Below are positions 10,424 through 21,794 of a stretch of DNA of 64,000 bases, one piece after another (positions within the stretch are counted from its first letter, which is position 1; every line of letters starts with the position of its first letter). Source of the DNA: Cordilura impudica. Its lineage: Eukaryota > Arthropoda > Insecta > Diptera > Scathophagidae. Under the pieces are notes generated by a model. That model did no database searches. It saw only the letters and a program-made list of their open reading frames with translations, and had not been told where the DNA came from. The DNA is taken from contig OY821520.1 of NCBI GenBank assembly GCA_963682025.1, positions 181,462,825 to 181,526,824 on the forward strand, read 5' to 3'. The translations under genes were made by a program, and so were the position numbers.

Positions 10424-10850
10424 AGTTTGTTAAGAAAGTGTTGTGATGTTATAAAAATTTTGTTGCTTCGTTTTTACTTTTTCCAGACATTTTAAATCCA
10501 ATAAAATTCACCTTTTCTAGTATATTTGATTATAGCATACGAAGTTCTTATGATCAACGCAAAAAAAAAAATGAAGCCGATTACACTAAATGCATTTTAA
10601 AAGACTATTGTAATTCAAACTGAAATTGAAAAACACTTTCTTAACAACAATTGTTCAATCTTTCCACACTTTTATTCAGTTTGTTCCACATTTATTACTT
10701 TTTATTAGACTAGAAATAATAAAAAAGTTAAATTTAGAAAAAATAACTATTTATAGAGTATCGCGGCGTTATCGAAAAACTTCTTTCCTAGTATTAAAAT
10801 ATTCCGTGAACAAAAATAACAATACTATTAACAAGTGGCAGTGTTAAATT
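10424..10850 (+). repeat. Non-autonomous Tc1-like fragment with inverted ends
   Basis: CAGTTTGTTAAGAAAGTGTT at 10424 is mirrored by AAAACACTTTCTTAACAACA near 10630. The sequence after the second copy (CAGTTTGTTCCACATTTATTACTTTTTATTAG) resembles, in reverse complement, 32690-32860, where a similar AAGAAAGTGTTTTGACA end occurs beside Tc1 coding remnants. I infer two copies of one Tc1-like family, this one without transposase. Confidence 0.45.
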
Positions 10851-13029
10851 CGGCTATGTTGAATCTTTGATAGCCTCCACCTGGGTTTTATGCCTGCACT
10901 AATATCTGGACCTATTGCTCTACTTATAATAAATGTAAACAAAATAGTTGAAATAGTAAACAATTTGATAAACTTAATACTAAATTATTTCAACAAATGC
11001 ATTGAATTTTTAGAATTTTTTAGAGGTGTTTCCATATATGGGCATACTGATGCCCGCTTCACTCCATTTTAAATACCAGAAATAATGAAAAACAATATTA
11101 TTATAAATTTACTCAGGCAAAAGGTTTTTTTTTGTGAATGAGGGTGAGACGGGCGCACTGCCGGACAGACGAAAATCGCTAGCTATATCTACTCGGATCA
11201 AGAATATATATATATATATTTCATTTTTCGATACAATACAAATGGAATGACAAACTGGTATATATCTTCTGTACTGTGGTGTGGAGAATATAGTAACTGA
11301 TTTTATGTTCTTTATTACGCTCCTTTATTAGCTCGCTTTCATGTCTGCTTGTTTGTTCTGTAAAACTTTTGGATTTCGATTAGCTAGAGACTTTAAAAAC
11401 TTTAAACATAGCTCAAAACTAGATGACAATGCAAAGTAAGCTAATTTTTTAATATGTATCTATATACAGAGAAATCAAATTCATAGTGGCTACCGATATT
11501 ATTGTCAACCGAATTGCTATGAAGTTATACAAGTTATGTTGATACAATTGAAAATAAAGATGCTTAATTGGAGAAAAATGTGTGTGTTATTTTTTTAAAA
11601 TTGTGAATTGTTAGAAATATTTAAGTTTAAATATGTAAATAATTAAGATATAAAAATCATTGGCCGGCTAAATAAGTCAGAATTTTTTTAATTTCCCTTG
11701 TAATTAAGTGAAAAACAACACTATTTCATGTGGTGTTGGTCGATAGCCATATCATACAGCTCTGTGTTTCTGATTTCATATGGTCAGTTGGGCTTTCGAA
11801 AGCTGTCCGCAAGATGGATCCCGCGCTTGTTCACAATTAACTATGAACAGGTGTCGCTATGGCAAAACTCCATGACTTTGGCTACGATAACTATTTCTAC
11901 TTCCAGACCAAAATAAAATATTTGGCGAAAAGAGATTTAGCTCTTATCATTGACAAATAAATACCATTTTTAGAACCTTGATAAATCCTATTATTTGGAA
12001 GGGATAAATAATACTCATGCGTCCTCGTGTATAGGGTTGTTAGAAAAAAATGCTGCACCGTGTCAATTTCTCGAATTTACCCCCATTCTGGAGGACTTTG
12101 GTTAAGATGGCGATATATGAGCATATATTAATGAGAATATTGCAAACTGGTAGCTTTAATGAAGAGTTCCGTAAGGTACTTATTAGACTTTACTTAGCAA
12201 AAATTGGTTTTTATAAAATACAACGAATTCTCTTTAAATTCATAATAGTTCATCGCATTGAAAATTAAGAAAAAATACTAATACCCTGAATTTAAATGAA
12301 CGCAACAAATGGATTCATTTAAATTTGGATATAAGTGAACAAGTATTGTTCAAAGGAGGACTAGATGTCAATGCGCAAATTTATAACGAAAAATTCTTCA
12401 AAATCTTATAAAATACTCCATCAACGAAACAACATTAGTTTTTGTCACGATTTATCGACCATTACGCTAAAGCTACAAAATATTTAATTTGAGCCAAAAG
12501 ATATCAACCCCACAAATTAATTCCAACTAAGAACAACTGACTCTTTTAAGAGAAACGTATACAGAAACGGCCACTATTCAAAAATGTTACTGGTTAATTC
12601 AAAAAAATTTAAAAGGAGTTTAATGCCATTACTACAAAGAAAATTCAATGGTGAATGAAATTAAATTGTTAATATTAGTTTCTCCTGTGCGAATAAAAAT
12701 TATTAGCAAACCTCGAAATGCGGCTTAAAATAGGAGAAATCGCTAAATAGAAAATTATTTGCCATTTTCAAAGTTAATTTTTTAACATTTTGTTTATATA
12801 AAATTAAAGAATTCGGAATTATTCAAGTAAAGTTAATACCATTTAAGTAAGAGAATTATAAAGTTAATATGTGCAAGAACAATTCTGGAGCGAGGGACAA
12901 TTAAAAAAATTATTAAAGATCATTCTATTGAAACAAATTAGATAAATAGGTGGATTTTTCAACAATGTATAAGCGCCAAACTACCGTCGGCAAAAAGAAG
13001 TTTACTTTAATTAGAGAAGTACTACTTAC
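10851..13029. other. Probable bi intron 1 sequence with small repeat fragments
   Basis: No gene is recognised. About 11140-11440 has CTGCCGGACAGACGAAAATCGCTAGCTATAT and related phrases typical of dipteran dispersed repeats. 11466-11586 is a separate MITE. GTAAGT on the minus strand at 13024-13029 is the splice donor of the bi exon, so this stretch is transcribed as intron if that gene model holds. 11700-13000 is AT-rich and shows nothing else. Confidence 0.45.
11466..11586 (+). repeat. Short MITE copy of the CACACAGAAAA family
   Basis: ACAGAGAAATCAAATTCATA, GTGGCTACCGATATTATTGT and CAACCGAATTGCTATGA match 51990-52225, as does TTGATACAATTGAAAATA near the end. It is shorter than that copy because the middle is deleted. 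It is non-coding. Confidence 0.5.
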
Positions 13030-13949
13030 CTTCCGCTCTTAGTAATAACCATTTCAGTGCCAAGTTTATGAAATTTTTCCCATAACTCCTTCCCTTCAAG
13101 TGTTACTTTGGGATCATCAACGACACCGTCTTCCTCCGGTTGCAGAGCACGTAGCGGACGCATGGCTGGATGAAGTTGATGCGCCATTGCTGAAGCCAAA
13201 ACAACGTCTTCAGCTGTGGTGTAAGGCGTACCCAACGGATGATGCGGGTGAGGATGATGTGGTGGGAATCTTAAGGTTCCTGGGTACAGACCTGGATGAG
13301 AACCAGCTGGATTTCCAGCTAAAGCCGCTAATGCAGCAGCTGGGAAATAGGGAGATTGTTGTTGTAAATGTGCTCCCAATGTCGGGTGACCAGGTACTGA
13401 TGAATGATGTGGATGAGAAGGAGGTTGCTGAGCTTGAGGAGAATGATGAGGAGGTATAGTATGAGCGGCTGCAATGGCTGCCACTGAATGCGATGCAGAA
13501 AGTAAAGCCGTCGGCAAATTATTATTGCTTCGAGGTCTATTCGACTCACTACTATTTGTGCTATCGTTAGAGTTTAAGGCTTTTCCGCTCGTACAACTGG
13601 ATTCGTTGTTATTATTATTGTTGGCCTCTCCTGGTGACAGTTGTGGCGGCTGTTGGCCACTCACAGGAGAAGACTGGCCACCCACGCACCTTAGGTGTTG
13701 TGTTATTTGTTGGCTAGATACGGGATTATGATGCTGCAAATGTTGTTCCGGTGAAGAAGATGCAGGTAAAGTAGTGCCACTAGGATCAGCTGCCGTTGTC
13801 GTTTGGTTTCCCGCCGTCAACAGCGAGGAAACGCTGAAGTCAGTGGGTCGAGACAAATGCAGAAATGGATGATATGCCATCCCATTTGCGAACCTTGCGA
13901 ATGGATCTTCAGCAGACTGATGAAATAACTCCTGGACGTCGTATCTCAT
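13030..13949 (-). CDS. bi: T-box transcription factor bifid/optomotor-blind, first coding exon
   Basis: This exon encodes 306 codons plus two bases and ends at AG/GTAAGT (donor at 13029-13024). The start [20 protein letters not shown] is the characteristic beginning of Drosophila Omb. Later stretches [20 protein letters not shown] and [20 protein letters not shown] also match that protein. The exon ends in [20 protein letters not shown] and [10 protein letters not shown], the first residues of the Tbx2-family T-box DNA-binding domain. The middle is low-complexity (poly-Asn, Ser, Gln and His-Pro repeats), as in other fly orthologues, and is the least conserved part. The protein is a nuclear DNA-binding regulator; in Drosophila it acts in optic lobe, wing and abdominal pigmentation patterning. 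The remaining T-box exons are not in the window and should lie left of base 1. The open frame continues upstream only to a GTG at 14030, so the ATG at 13949 is the real start. Confidence 0.93.
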
Positions 13950-13959
13950 TACATTACAT
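13950..13959 (-). promoter_or_regulatory. Two tandem start-stop uORFs before the bi start codon
   Basis: On the minus strand the bases leading into the start read ATGTAATGTAATGAGA. The first ATG (13959-13957) and the second (13954-13952) are each followed directly by TAA. Each TAA overlaps the next ATG by two bases (TAATG). The third ATG (13949) opens the bi coding exon. Start-stop uORFs are known in eukaryotes to hold ribosomes or favour reinitiation. A translational role here is inference and assumes the transcript starts further upstream. Confidence 0.6.
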
Positions 13960-16230
13960 TCGCTATGCAAGAAAATACACAAAAACACGAGAGCTGCTGC
14001 GAACACTTTAGGAACGCAATACTCAATCACACAAAACTACTTCAATTGTTTAAAAACTTGTTTCTATTTGTTAATTGCACATTTATTTTCACTTTTACTT
14101 TAATCAATTTATTTGCACATTTATTATTATATTTATTTTTTTTTATTTTTGTAATTTATTATGTTTGAGCTGAATCACAATGCCATTTAGGTAGATATTT
14201 TACTATTTGTACTATGTAAATTTGTTTTCATTAGTTAAATTATGTTTAGCTTATTCAATGGGAAAATGACCTGAACCAAAACCCCACCGAAAAGGGCCGA
14301 AATAAACGTCAACACGAAAATTCATTTGAAAAGAACAGACAAAATACAACATCAACGATACGAGCTTAACGCCGGTCGCTTGCAAACTGGAAATACACAC
14401 ACAAATCGGAGAAGTGCAACCCCCAGAGGTGCGACGTATGACAAAACACATACACATTCTGCTCAAAATATACACCACACAAGCGTACTGTTTGTTCAAT
14501 AAGTGAGAGAGTCATAAGTAAAACCGGTTTAGTTTGATTCCAATTGGAACTAAAACACACTCAAATTTCATACATCCAACTGGTGTGTGTTGGTGTGTAC
14601 GTTTCGAGAGATGTTCAAGACGAAAGAGAGCCAAGCAAGATACTCGAACGAGTCAAAGTTGTGGACAAAAAACAAAACAATAAAAAAAGCTATGGTGACA
14701 CAAACACCAGACAGACGACACCGAAAAGTTAAACACTATAAAAAGAGATTTGAACTAGAACATCTCGGTGTTGATATGGGTAGGTAGTCTTTGGTGTGAA
14801 AAGAGATAGACTTATATCACCATCCAGGTGACAATAAGTGAAAATATTATTATCGTCACATACTATTTACATATGTATATACATAAGTTTGCTTTCGTAT
14901 GTGTATATGTATTTCCGTTCATTAATATGAGCGGCTGTAAAAACAATGGCATTCATCGCAAAAACAAAATTGCTTTGGACAAAAACTTTTGCCCGGGCGA
15001 CAACTTCTCCCACATTAAGTTAACAAAGGAACTTGCACCTAAAATTGACTACGCTTTTGGGTGAACGAGACGGCTTTATTTGTTTTCCGAGGTGACGAAT
15101 GTCGACTAACTCTTTTAAGAAGACAGTCCAAAAGCTATAATGGAAGACTATGTAGAGCTAAAGCGGATTATCGTTTGTATGTCATCACACCCCAAATAAC
15201 AAAACCATGGTGGGACTGAGGAATTCTGTTCAGTTGACAAAATTTAATATAGTCACTTCTTTTTCGTTCTTGATTTGTGTCTCAGACACAAAAGTGTGAA
15301 TGAAAAGGCGACAAATGGCAGCAGTAGGAACGTACCTTACTAAACGGAGAAAGCCCTATGCGACAATTTGAATGAGGAAAAGAACAAGACGAAAATTCTA
15401 ATGCTGTGAAAACAAAAACAAAAATAATCGTCTCACATACACACTCACACACACCAAAGCCCGTATAAACACTTCGCATAATGCTTAGCTGGCTGGAAGT
15501 CGCATACTGTCCGAGACAACTACGAGCTAATCTGCGAGAATGATTGTGTGACAAGTTTTACCGCAAATAAAAGAATTTCCTCACTCAAAACTCATACATA
15601 CATCCATACAAACATATCCACAATCAACAGTTCGACAATCAGTACACAATTTAACAACTCAAATGGCTGTATTGCAAATGCTGAGACATTAGCTCCCTTC
15701 CAGACATTGTATTCATTAAATAAACAACACCACACTATGTATACTTACTTTGTCGTGATGGGCTGCTTCAAACGCCTAAGCATTGGAGCGAAAGGGACAA
15801 ATGCGACAACACCATATAAGAACGACTCTCCACCATCACACACCACCACAGACATAAAACACATACATTCAGCCAAACAAACAATACGTAAGCTAAGAAA
15901 TAAACAAAAAAATAAACACTACCACTAACCAGCGTCAAAAAGATGTGAGCGTCGAGAACCACACTCAAAATGGTGTGATGATTTAGATTCTTTGACCAAC
16001 CAAAAGGCGCGGGGATATACCGCGCCATTTAACACATTCGCATACAAACATATGAACGCAGTCATTCACACATTTATCTATATACGTATACTTGTGATAG
16101 TAACAAACTAGTTTCAACGTGTGTAGAACACTGCAAAAAGACAATTAATGCCAGTGACTAGTGTCAATTTACGCGCGGCATTTTACACAAACTCAATGTC
16201 TGTATGTATGTACGTACCTCAAACAATCAT
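13960..16230 (-). promoter_or_regulatory. Probable 5' leader and proximal promoter zone of bi
   Basis: This stretch is less AT-rich than its surroundings, contains no transposon fragment I recognise, and lies immediately upstream of the bi coding exon. It is rich in CA/TG dinucleotide runs. Three exact T-box half-sites (GGTGTGA or TCACACC) are at 14793-14799, 15185-15191 and 15972-15978. Short open frames on both strands have no recognisable product. I read it as 5' UTR plus core promoter and nearby enhancer, but no TATA box or initiator could be fixed. Confidence 0.45.
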
Positions 16231-18559
16231 TATAAGAAAGTTTCAATTGGCAAAAGGGGAATGCTAATCACGATTAATGGACAATACATATTTTTTCTTA
16301 TTTAACGCATTATGTTATCATTAGGATTTTTTCTATTTATCATACTAAAACAAAACTGAGATTTGTCTGTATCGGTAGCTTTTATGGTTATAATCCAAGA
16401 ACTTTTAGTTCTGATATACAAAAAAAAAAAAATTATGTACCTTAAAATAAGTTAGACGAGATTCATTCTAAACACGGGAGTCAGACAGACACTCTTAGAT
16501 ACAATTTTCATAAAAAGATGTACACAATAACTATAAACAATAATATTTTGGAATGTGAATGTGAAATAACTCATTCACTTAGATCTATGTACTTTCCGCA
16601 TTTTATTGGGAATATATAAATGGTTTATATATTTACAGTTCGTACTTCCCACTACAACGAATGACAATTTTAAATTCATAGAATTAAGAAATTTCTACCG
16701 ACTATACCCTGAGTTTCGGAAAAAGTTCATAGCTTCAAACGTACAGGTTAATCGTAAATCTCATTAATGGACGTAACAATAAGCATCAACCAAATTTAAG
16801 TGAAATTTTAACGAATTTTCGGACGAAAATATTTTAAATTCATATTGGCTGTTATTATTATAAAAATTGCCAATCATATTAAGTGAAGCGACACGATTTT
16901 TGAATTTAATTTTTTTAATTTAATCTCTCAAAATTTTATTAGTGTAACTGGCACCGTTACGAATTTACAGCAAAGCAATTTTAGCGTATTTTGCGTACAA
17001 GGTGATATACACAGGCAGGAACACGTTCGGAAGTGTGTGATCGGTATAAAATGTGGTCCTGTTTCAAGTGTTTTTGGTAGTTACAAACATCACAGTGTGG
17101 CCATAGATTGATAAACAAATTCATTTTTTACCAATCAAAGAAAAGATAAAAGAAGCGCTGTTATAATTTCGCAATTTGATAACCATTTTGTAATCAACTA
17201 GTACTATTAAAAGAGCAAAAAAATGTAATTGTGGCATGTTGACATAATAGTTACTTCGATTCTTCGTTAACTTGGCTAACAGATTCAAATATCTCATGAA
17301 AAAATGTTATCTGAAGAATCTATTTGATCAAATATTTACTAATTTAGGTAATTTTATATTATGATGTTTAATGTTATTCATACGGTTTGGAAACTAAATT
17401 TTTTGTAAATAGTTTACCACATAAAAAATCATACAATTCCGGAGATATTTTATGATAATTTTGTATCTGTTAGCCAAATTTACTAATATCATCGAGGTTC
17501 GAAGCTATTATTGTATATTTTAGACCTGATAGAGAAAATCTTGTATTACCACTGAATTCATCACTTACTGAAATTAGTAAGGCCCACCTATTCACAAAGC
17601 AGAAAAAAGTTTTAATTTTTTAACGAGTTTTACTGTTAAATAAAGTGAATAATAAATTGTGATTTTACTGAAAATCAAAACAAAAATACAATAACAAAAC
17701 AAAATTATTCCAAATTTGTTCATAAGATTTATGTCGACTGTTCACATCAAATCTCCAGGACAACCACACCAGTTTTTCATTCCGTTAGTAAAAATTAGAA
17801 CAAAAATGCGGACCTCATCAAATATATATATTCTTGCTCCTTACAAGAAGCAGAGTTGATACAGCGATGTCCGTCTGTCCGTCTATGGAAGTCACAATCA
17901 ATAGCTAGCTCAACTAAGTTGCTCAAATTTAGTGAAAATTATTCATTGTCATCCTTAGCAGGTTGCTATTTAAAACCATCTAAATCGGTTCAATAGGTCC
18001 CGAGATTTCACTGAAAAAATAAAAAGTCTTGATTTGTTTTTGTTGTTTTTCTGTTTAGTTGTTGTTTTCGTAATTGTAGGATTTGCTTTATGAGTGCGCA
18101 GTGGTCCATGTCGTGCGGCTAAAAAGCCGCCATTGTAGACGGCAGAGTCGTCTAATTTGTTCTCTCCTATTTAACCATTAGAGTCAAATTTTCATTTTTT
18201 AATACTTGTTTAAAAAATGGTTAGAGAGCAAGAGAAAATGTATTTAAATTAAATTAAAATGAAACTTTTAATGGCTCAACCAACTTAAAATTATCATAGA
18301 CGAATATGTTTTTTAATTGCAGTAGAGTTTAGTCGATTTATCGTCTTATTTACGCATGAACCAGGAATGGCAAGCCTACTCTGATAATAGAAATAAAAAA
18401 ATCATAATTGTCTTTATACACAAAAAAAAATTAAATAAATAATAAATTATAATAAATAAATGAAAAAAAAGACATTATTAACTATAAATTTAAATGTTTA
18501 AAACTTAAAAGTTAAGTAACTGTATTAAAATTATAACCGTACTCAAAATTAGTCATAAT
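16231..18559. other. AT-rich upstream flank with decayed dispersed repeats
   Basis: No gene is recognised. About 16680-17110 (ACCGACTATACCCTGAGTTT, TAAGCATCAACCAAATTTAAG, GTGGTCC, GGTAGTTACAAACATCACAG) is a broken copy of the hairpin-ended dispersed repeat. About 17820-17960 (CAGCGATGTCCGTCTGTCCG) resembles 57395-57510. The rest shows nothing. Confidence 0.4.
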
Positions 18560-18579
18560 ATTGAATTTAAGACACAGAT

Positions 18580-18632
18580 GGAGAGTACCAAAGATTCGGC
18601 ACAGCCGAATTATATATTCTTACTTCTTTCTT
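18580..18632 (+). repeat. Hairpin end of a dispersed repeat
   Basis: GGAGAGTACCAAAGATTCGG runs into a hairpin (TTCGGCACAGCCGAA, 18595-18609) followed by TTATATATTCTTACTTCTTT. A similar but hairpin-less end (GGAGGGTACCAAAGATTCAG) is near 57711. The layout of hairpin, short AT tract and TTCTTACTT is shared with the family at 44456-45226. Confidence 0.5.
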
Positions 18633-18914
18633 TTAAGGTCATCAAAATGTCCCTTTACCAGCTTACAGCTACTCCTCAGAAAAGATGTATCTAGTTTTGT
18701 AAAAATAAAATATCGAAAAGGAAAGAAAAATTTCAATGATCCAAAAAAATATTACTTTGGAAGAAATGAAAAAGGAAAATAGGTTGTGGGAAGGAGGAAA
18801 GAGGGAGTAGAGTTTGTGGGTATTTGACTTAAATTTTATTAGATTGTAACTGTCAGGAAACACCTGTGCCAAGAGTTTATTCTACATACTGCTAGTTCGT
18901 GATAAAGAAATTTT

Positions 18915-19440
18915 CTCTGTAATGCGCTGTGCGGTCAACTGGACAATAGACTACAACCGGATGTGATTTACTAGAGAAGTGGGTAGAGTGAACTGAAACT
19001 CGGATGCTTGGAATGAGTTCGCTAATCTCAGAAGAGCATTTCCCATGATATTATCTATAGAACAGTGCTACATAACCCAAATTCCGACGATGGTCCAACG
19101 AGAGGAGTTGGATAGACTTTGAGCTCCTGCACCGTGCCACACACACAATCGAACGCTTTGGAAATATCTAGAGCAACCACTTTACTTTCACCAAAATTGC
19201 GAATGGATTAACTCCAGCGCTCAGAAAGTAGAGCTAACAGATCCCCGTAGAATGATTTATACGGAAGCCATACTGTCGACCATTAAGAAGTGAGTTGGCC
19301 TCTAAGAGACTTATTTACGTTTAGATCCGAAAGAACCCTTTAAACTGCACGTGCTTGGAAGACTATTTTAGGCATAGTAGAACATACCCTTTCAAGTTCG
19401 GGAAGTGGTTGATCCCTATTCCGCAAAACTAATGTTTTTC
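18915..19440 (-). pseudogene. Reverse-transcriptase fragment of a non-LTR retrotransposon
   Basis: The minus strand reads LLEANSLLNGRQYGFR, NHSTG, then after frame changes RNFGESKVVALDISKAFDCV. RQYGFR, the STGDLL-like block and ALDISKAFD (first catalytic Asp) are hallmarks of the finger and palm motifs of LINE reverse transcriptases. Several frameshifts and stops are present. The YADD box and the endonuclease were not found. It is a dead fragment oriented opposite to the two LINE pieces that follow. Confidence 0.7.
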
Positions 19441-20169
19441 AAAAAGTTCAGCTAAAAGGTTAGCCTATCAGTGATCCGAATTACCGCGAGATGCAAATAT
19501 TTTCACTTCATTCTTGTCAGAATGTGAAGTGAGAAAAAGGTTGAGAGTATTTATACCCTTTACCACTATGTGGTCAGGTTATAATGACTTTGTGTGACAT
19601 TTTGCAATGAATTCTTTTTTATATACATTCTTTCCGAAATCTTCGCTATACCGTGCAAGATACGCGAAAAAGTTATCGATTCAGCCATTTAATTGGTGTT
19701 GTATTCGAAAAGCAGTCCAAATGAATTAAAATGGAACAAGTTAAAAAATACCACACATATGGAAATCGATTGCCTTTTTTACATTATTCAATATTCACAT
19801 ACCGATAAATAAGAAAGCACACCCTGTATGTAAAATATCAAAACGGCCTGTCTGTAATAAGAAAAACTATGACGAAAAATTTTTCGCATTATCGGAAGTT
19901 TTCGCTCAGTATATTGAGATATATAACTGTATAAAACTTTTTAACCATATGAAATATTAGGAGACTTCCTTTTGCCACTTACTGTTCAAGAGTGTAAAGA
20001 TATATAACCATTGATTCTGAAATTATTCAGGCTCAAGATCAAATGTTGTTACTTTAAATAAAGCAAAAACTATTGGCACATTTGTTTCAAAGATTGATCT
20101 ATATTCTGCATGACAAGTTATACAGCTGTTTTGGATCGAGTCACCAACCCTCTTCAGTAAACAAAAGCA
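19441..20169. other. Spacer with a dispersed-repeat end
   Basis: TATACCCTTTACCACTATGTGG and GGTTATAATGACTTTGTG near 19550-19600 match the start of the repeat copies at 44456 and 54124. The match stops after about 90 bases. Nothing else is recognised. Confidence 0.45.
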
Positions 20170-20740
20170 GTAGATGGTTTGCTTGGTAAAAAGTTAAATA
20201 AACGATGGAATAAAATCGACTAGAAATCTTCAAGCAGCAGTTGATAATATATTTTACTGGACAGAAACTTGGAGAATAAAACTAAATGAAAGCAAATCAC
20301 TTCACGTTGATTTCACAAACAAAGACATAACTTATAAACCAATAAAAATCTCCAACTTTAATGTTCCACATGAAAACTATGCAAAGTATCACGGCATGAC
20401 ATTGGATGCTAGACTTAACTGGAAGGAGCTTATTAAAAAGAAATAAACTGAACTAAATCTAAAATATAAAAAATATTAATAGCTTATTGGAAAACACTCA
20501 AAAGTTTCAATGGCAAATAAATTGCAAACCTACTATCAAATAATAAAATAAGTATGGACCTATTAATCGCAACTATGGAGATGTGCAGCTAAAACACATA
20601 CCGAAAGTATTCAACGATTTCAAAACAAAATCATTGGAGACGTTGTAAACGCACCCTGGAATGTCAGAAATGATTATATATAAGCAAAGTTGCTGATGCA
20701 ATAAAAAATGTTGTAACAAATCATGCGAATAGATTACAAC
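20170..20740 (+). pseudogene. C-terminal reverse-transcriptase tail of a Jockey-like LINE
   Basis: Reads LQAAVDNIFYWTETWRIKLN, ESKSLHVDF, KYHGMTLDARLNWKELIKKK, then KVSMANKLQTYYQIIK and FQNKIIGDVVNAPWNVRND. These correspond to the Jockey blocks W--WRIK-NE-KS-HV-F, KYLG--LD--L-W--HI, ENK--LYK-I--PIW-YG and I---APWYV-N. The catalytic part and the 5' end are missing and there are several stops. It abuts the RNase H fragment that follows, so the two may be separate insertions or parts of one element. Confidence 0.7.
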
Positions 20741-21320
20741 GCCAACAAAACCCAGAAGCTTCCATCTTATGCATATGGGTACCAGGTCACAAAGGGTATG
20801 AAGGAAATGAGAAAGCCGATGAACAGGCAAGACGAGGAGCGGAAAGGCCATTCATTGGTCCAAACCCTCAATTTGGATTCACCAGAAAAGGCATAACCGA
20901 GTAAATCGACAGATGGATTAAAGAAGAATCAGTGGAGCATTGGAATGGACAAGTACTACTTCAACACTCAAAAAAATTCTTGCATCGAAGCGAAAAAGGA
21001 GCGCGGATGCCCTAATATTGAACAGATCCAATCTAAAACTTCTATGTGGAGCACTCACAGGGCACTATGCGTGCAATTACATCTTATACAATATGCATTT
21101 GGCTGAAAATGAAACGTGCAGATACTGCCTGGATGATGATGAAACCATGGACATATACTGGCAAAATGTCCAGCGTTTGCATATCTAAGGCTCAAACTTT
21201 TTGGCGAATCTGAAATCAGGGAGGAGGCATACAAAGCATTGGCGGTATAAGACATCATCTAGTTCCTAAACGCTCTAATGAACTAGGAGAGAACAAGAAT
21301 CTGAAAGAGGGTGCACAATA
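20741..21320 (+). pseudogene. RNase H and C-terminal region of a LINE
   Basis: CIWVPGHKGYEGNEKADEQA followed by RRGAERPFIGP matches the last RNase H motif (W-PGH-G--GNE-AD--AR) carried by I/LOA/R1-type LINEs. Downstream are GALTGHYACNYILYNMHLAE and ETCRYCLDDDETMD, the H/C-containing tail seen after RNase H in these elements. Frameshifts lie near 20905, 20985 and 21190. No polyA or target duplication could be fixed. Confidence 0.7.
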
Positions 21321-21794
21321 GATCTACTTGGTCGCAGTGCAGGAGGGAATAACACTTAACTCGACGACATCGTATATCGTAAATCGTATGTAGTGAAGAA
21401 ATCTACCCAAGAAGACTGAAGAGAACCAAGGCATATGATCTAGTGATTAATATTGTAGGTGAAAGCTAGGTGTAATTTAATGAAATGAACACTTCTTCTT
21501 ATTATATAAAACATTTAAAGAAAAGCTTTTTCGAGTGCTAAAAACGTTTCATGTTGAAGTTTTTTTGATTAAATGAATGTATAAGGACGTTAAACTAAAA
21601 AAAACTAAAAGTGTCGGAAACAATAAAAATATTTTCCACAAATTTTAAGAGAGAATTAATTTAAAAAATTTTCAAGTAGAATAACCGAAAAGTTGCATCA
21701 ATATTTTTTTCAGTTTAAATTCAATATCATACAGAACTATATACACATAAGTTTGCCATAAGGAGATACATATGTGCACCACTATCCAATACTA
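21321..21794. other. AT-rich spacer before mariner copy 1
   Basis: No gene is recognised. The last two bases (TA, 21793-21794) are the target dinucleotide of the mariner that follows. Confidence 0.5.

Noticed and set aside
13100..13731. Plus-strand frames of 119 and 85 codons
   Set aside because: Antisense shadows of the GC-richer bi coding exon.
13950..14030. Signal-peptide-like N-terminal extension of the T-box protein ([20 protein letters not shown])
   Set aside because: The frame starts at GTG, not ATG, and known Omb proteins begin MRYDVQE. A secretion signal makes no sense on a nuclear factor, so it is untranslated leader.
14251..16028. Several 62-126-codon frames in the bi upstream zone
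   Set aside because: Low-complexity Thr/His/Lys-rich or antisense frames without homology, on both strands of non-coding DNA.
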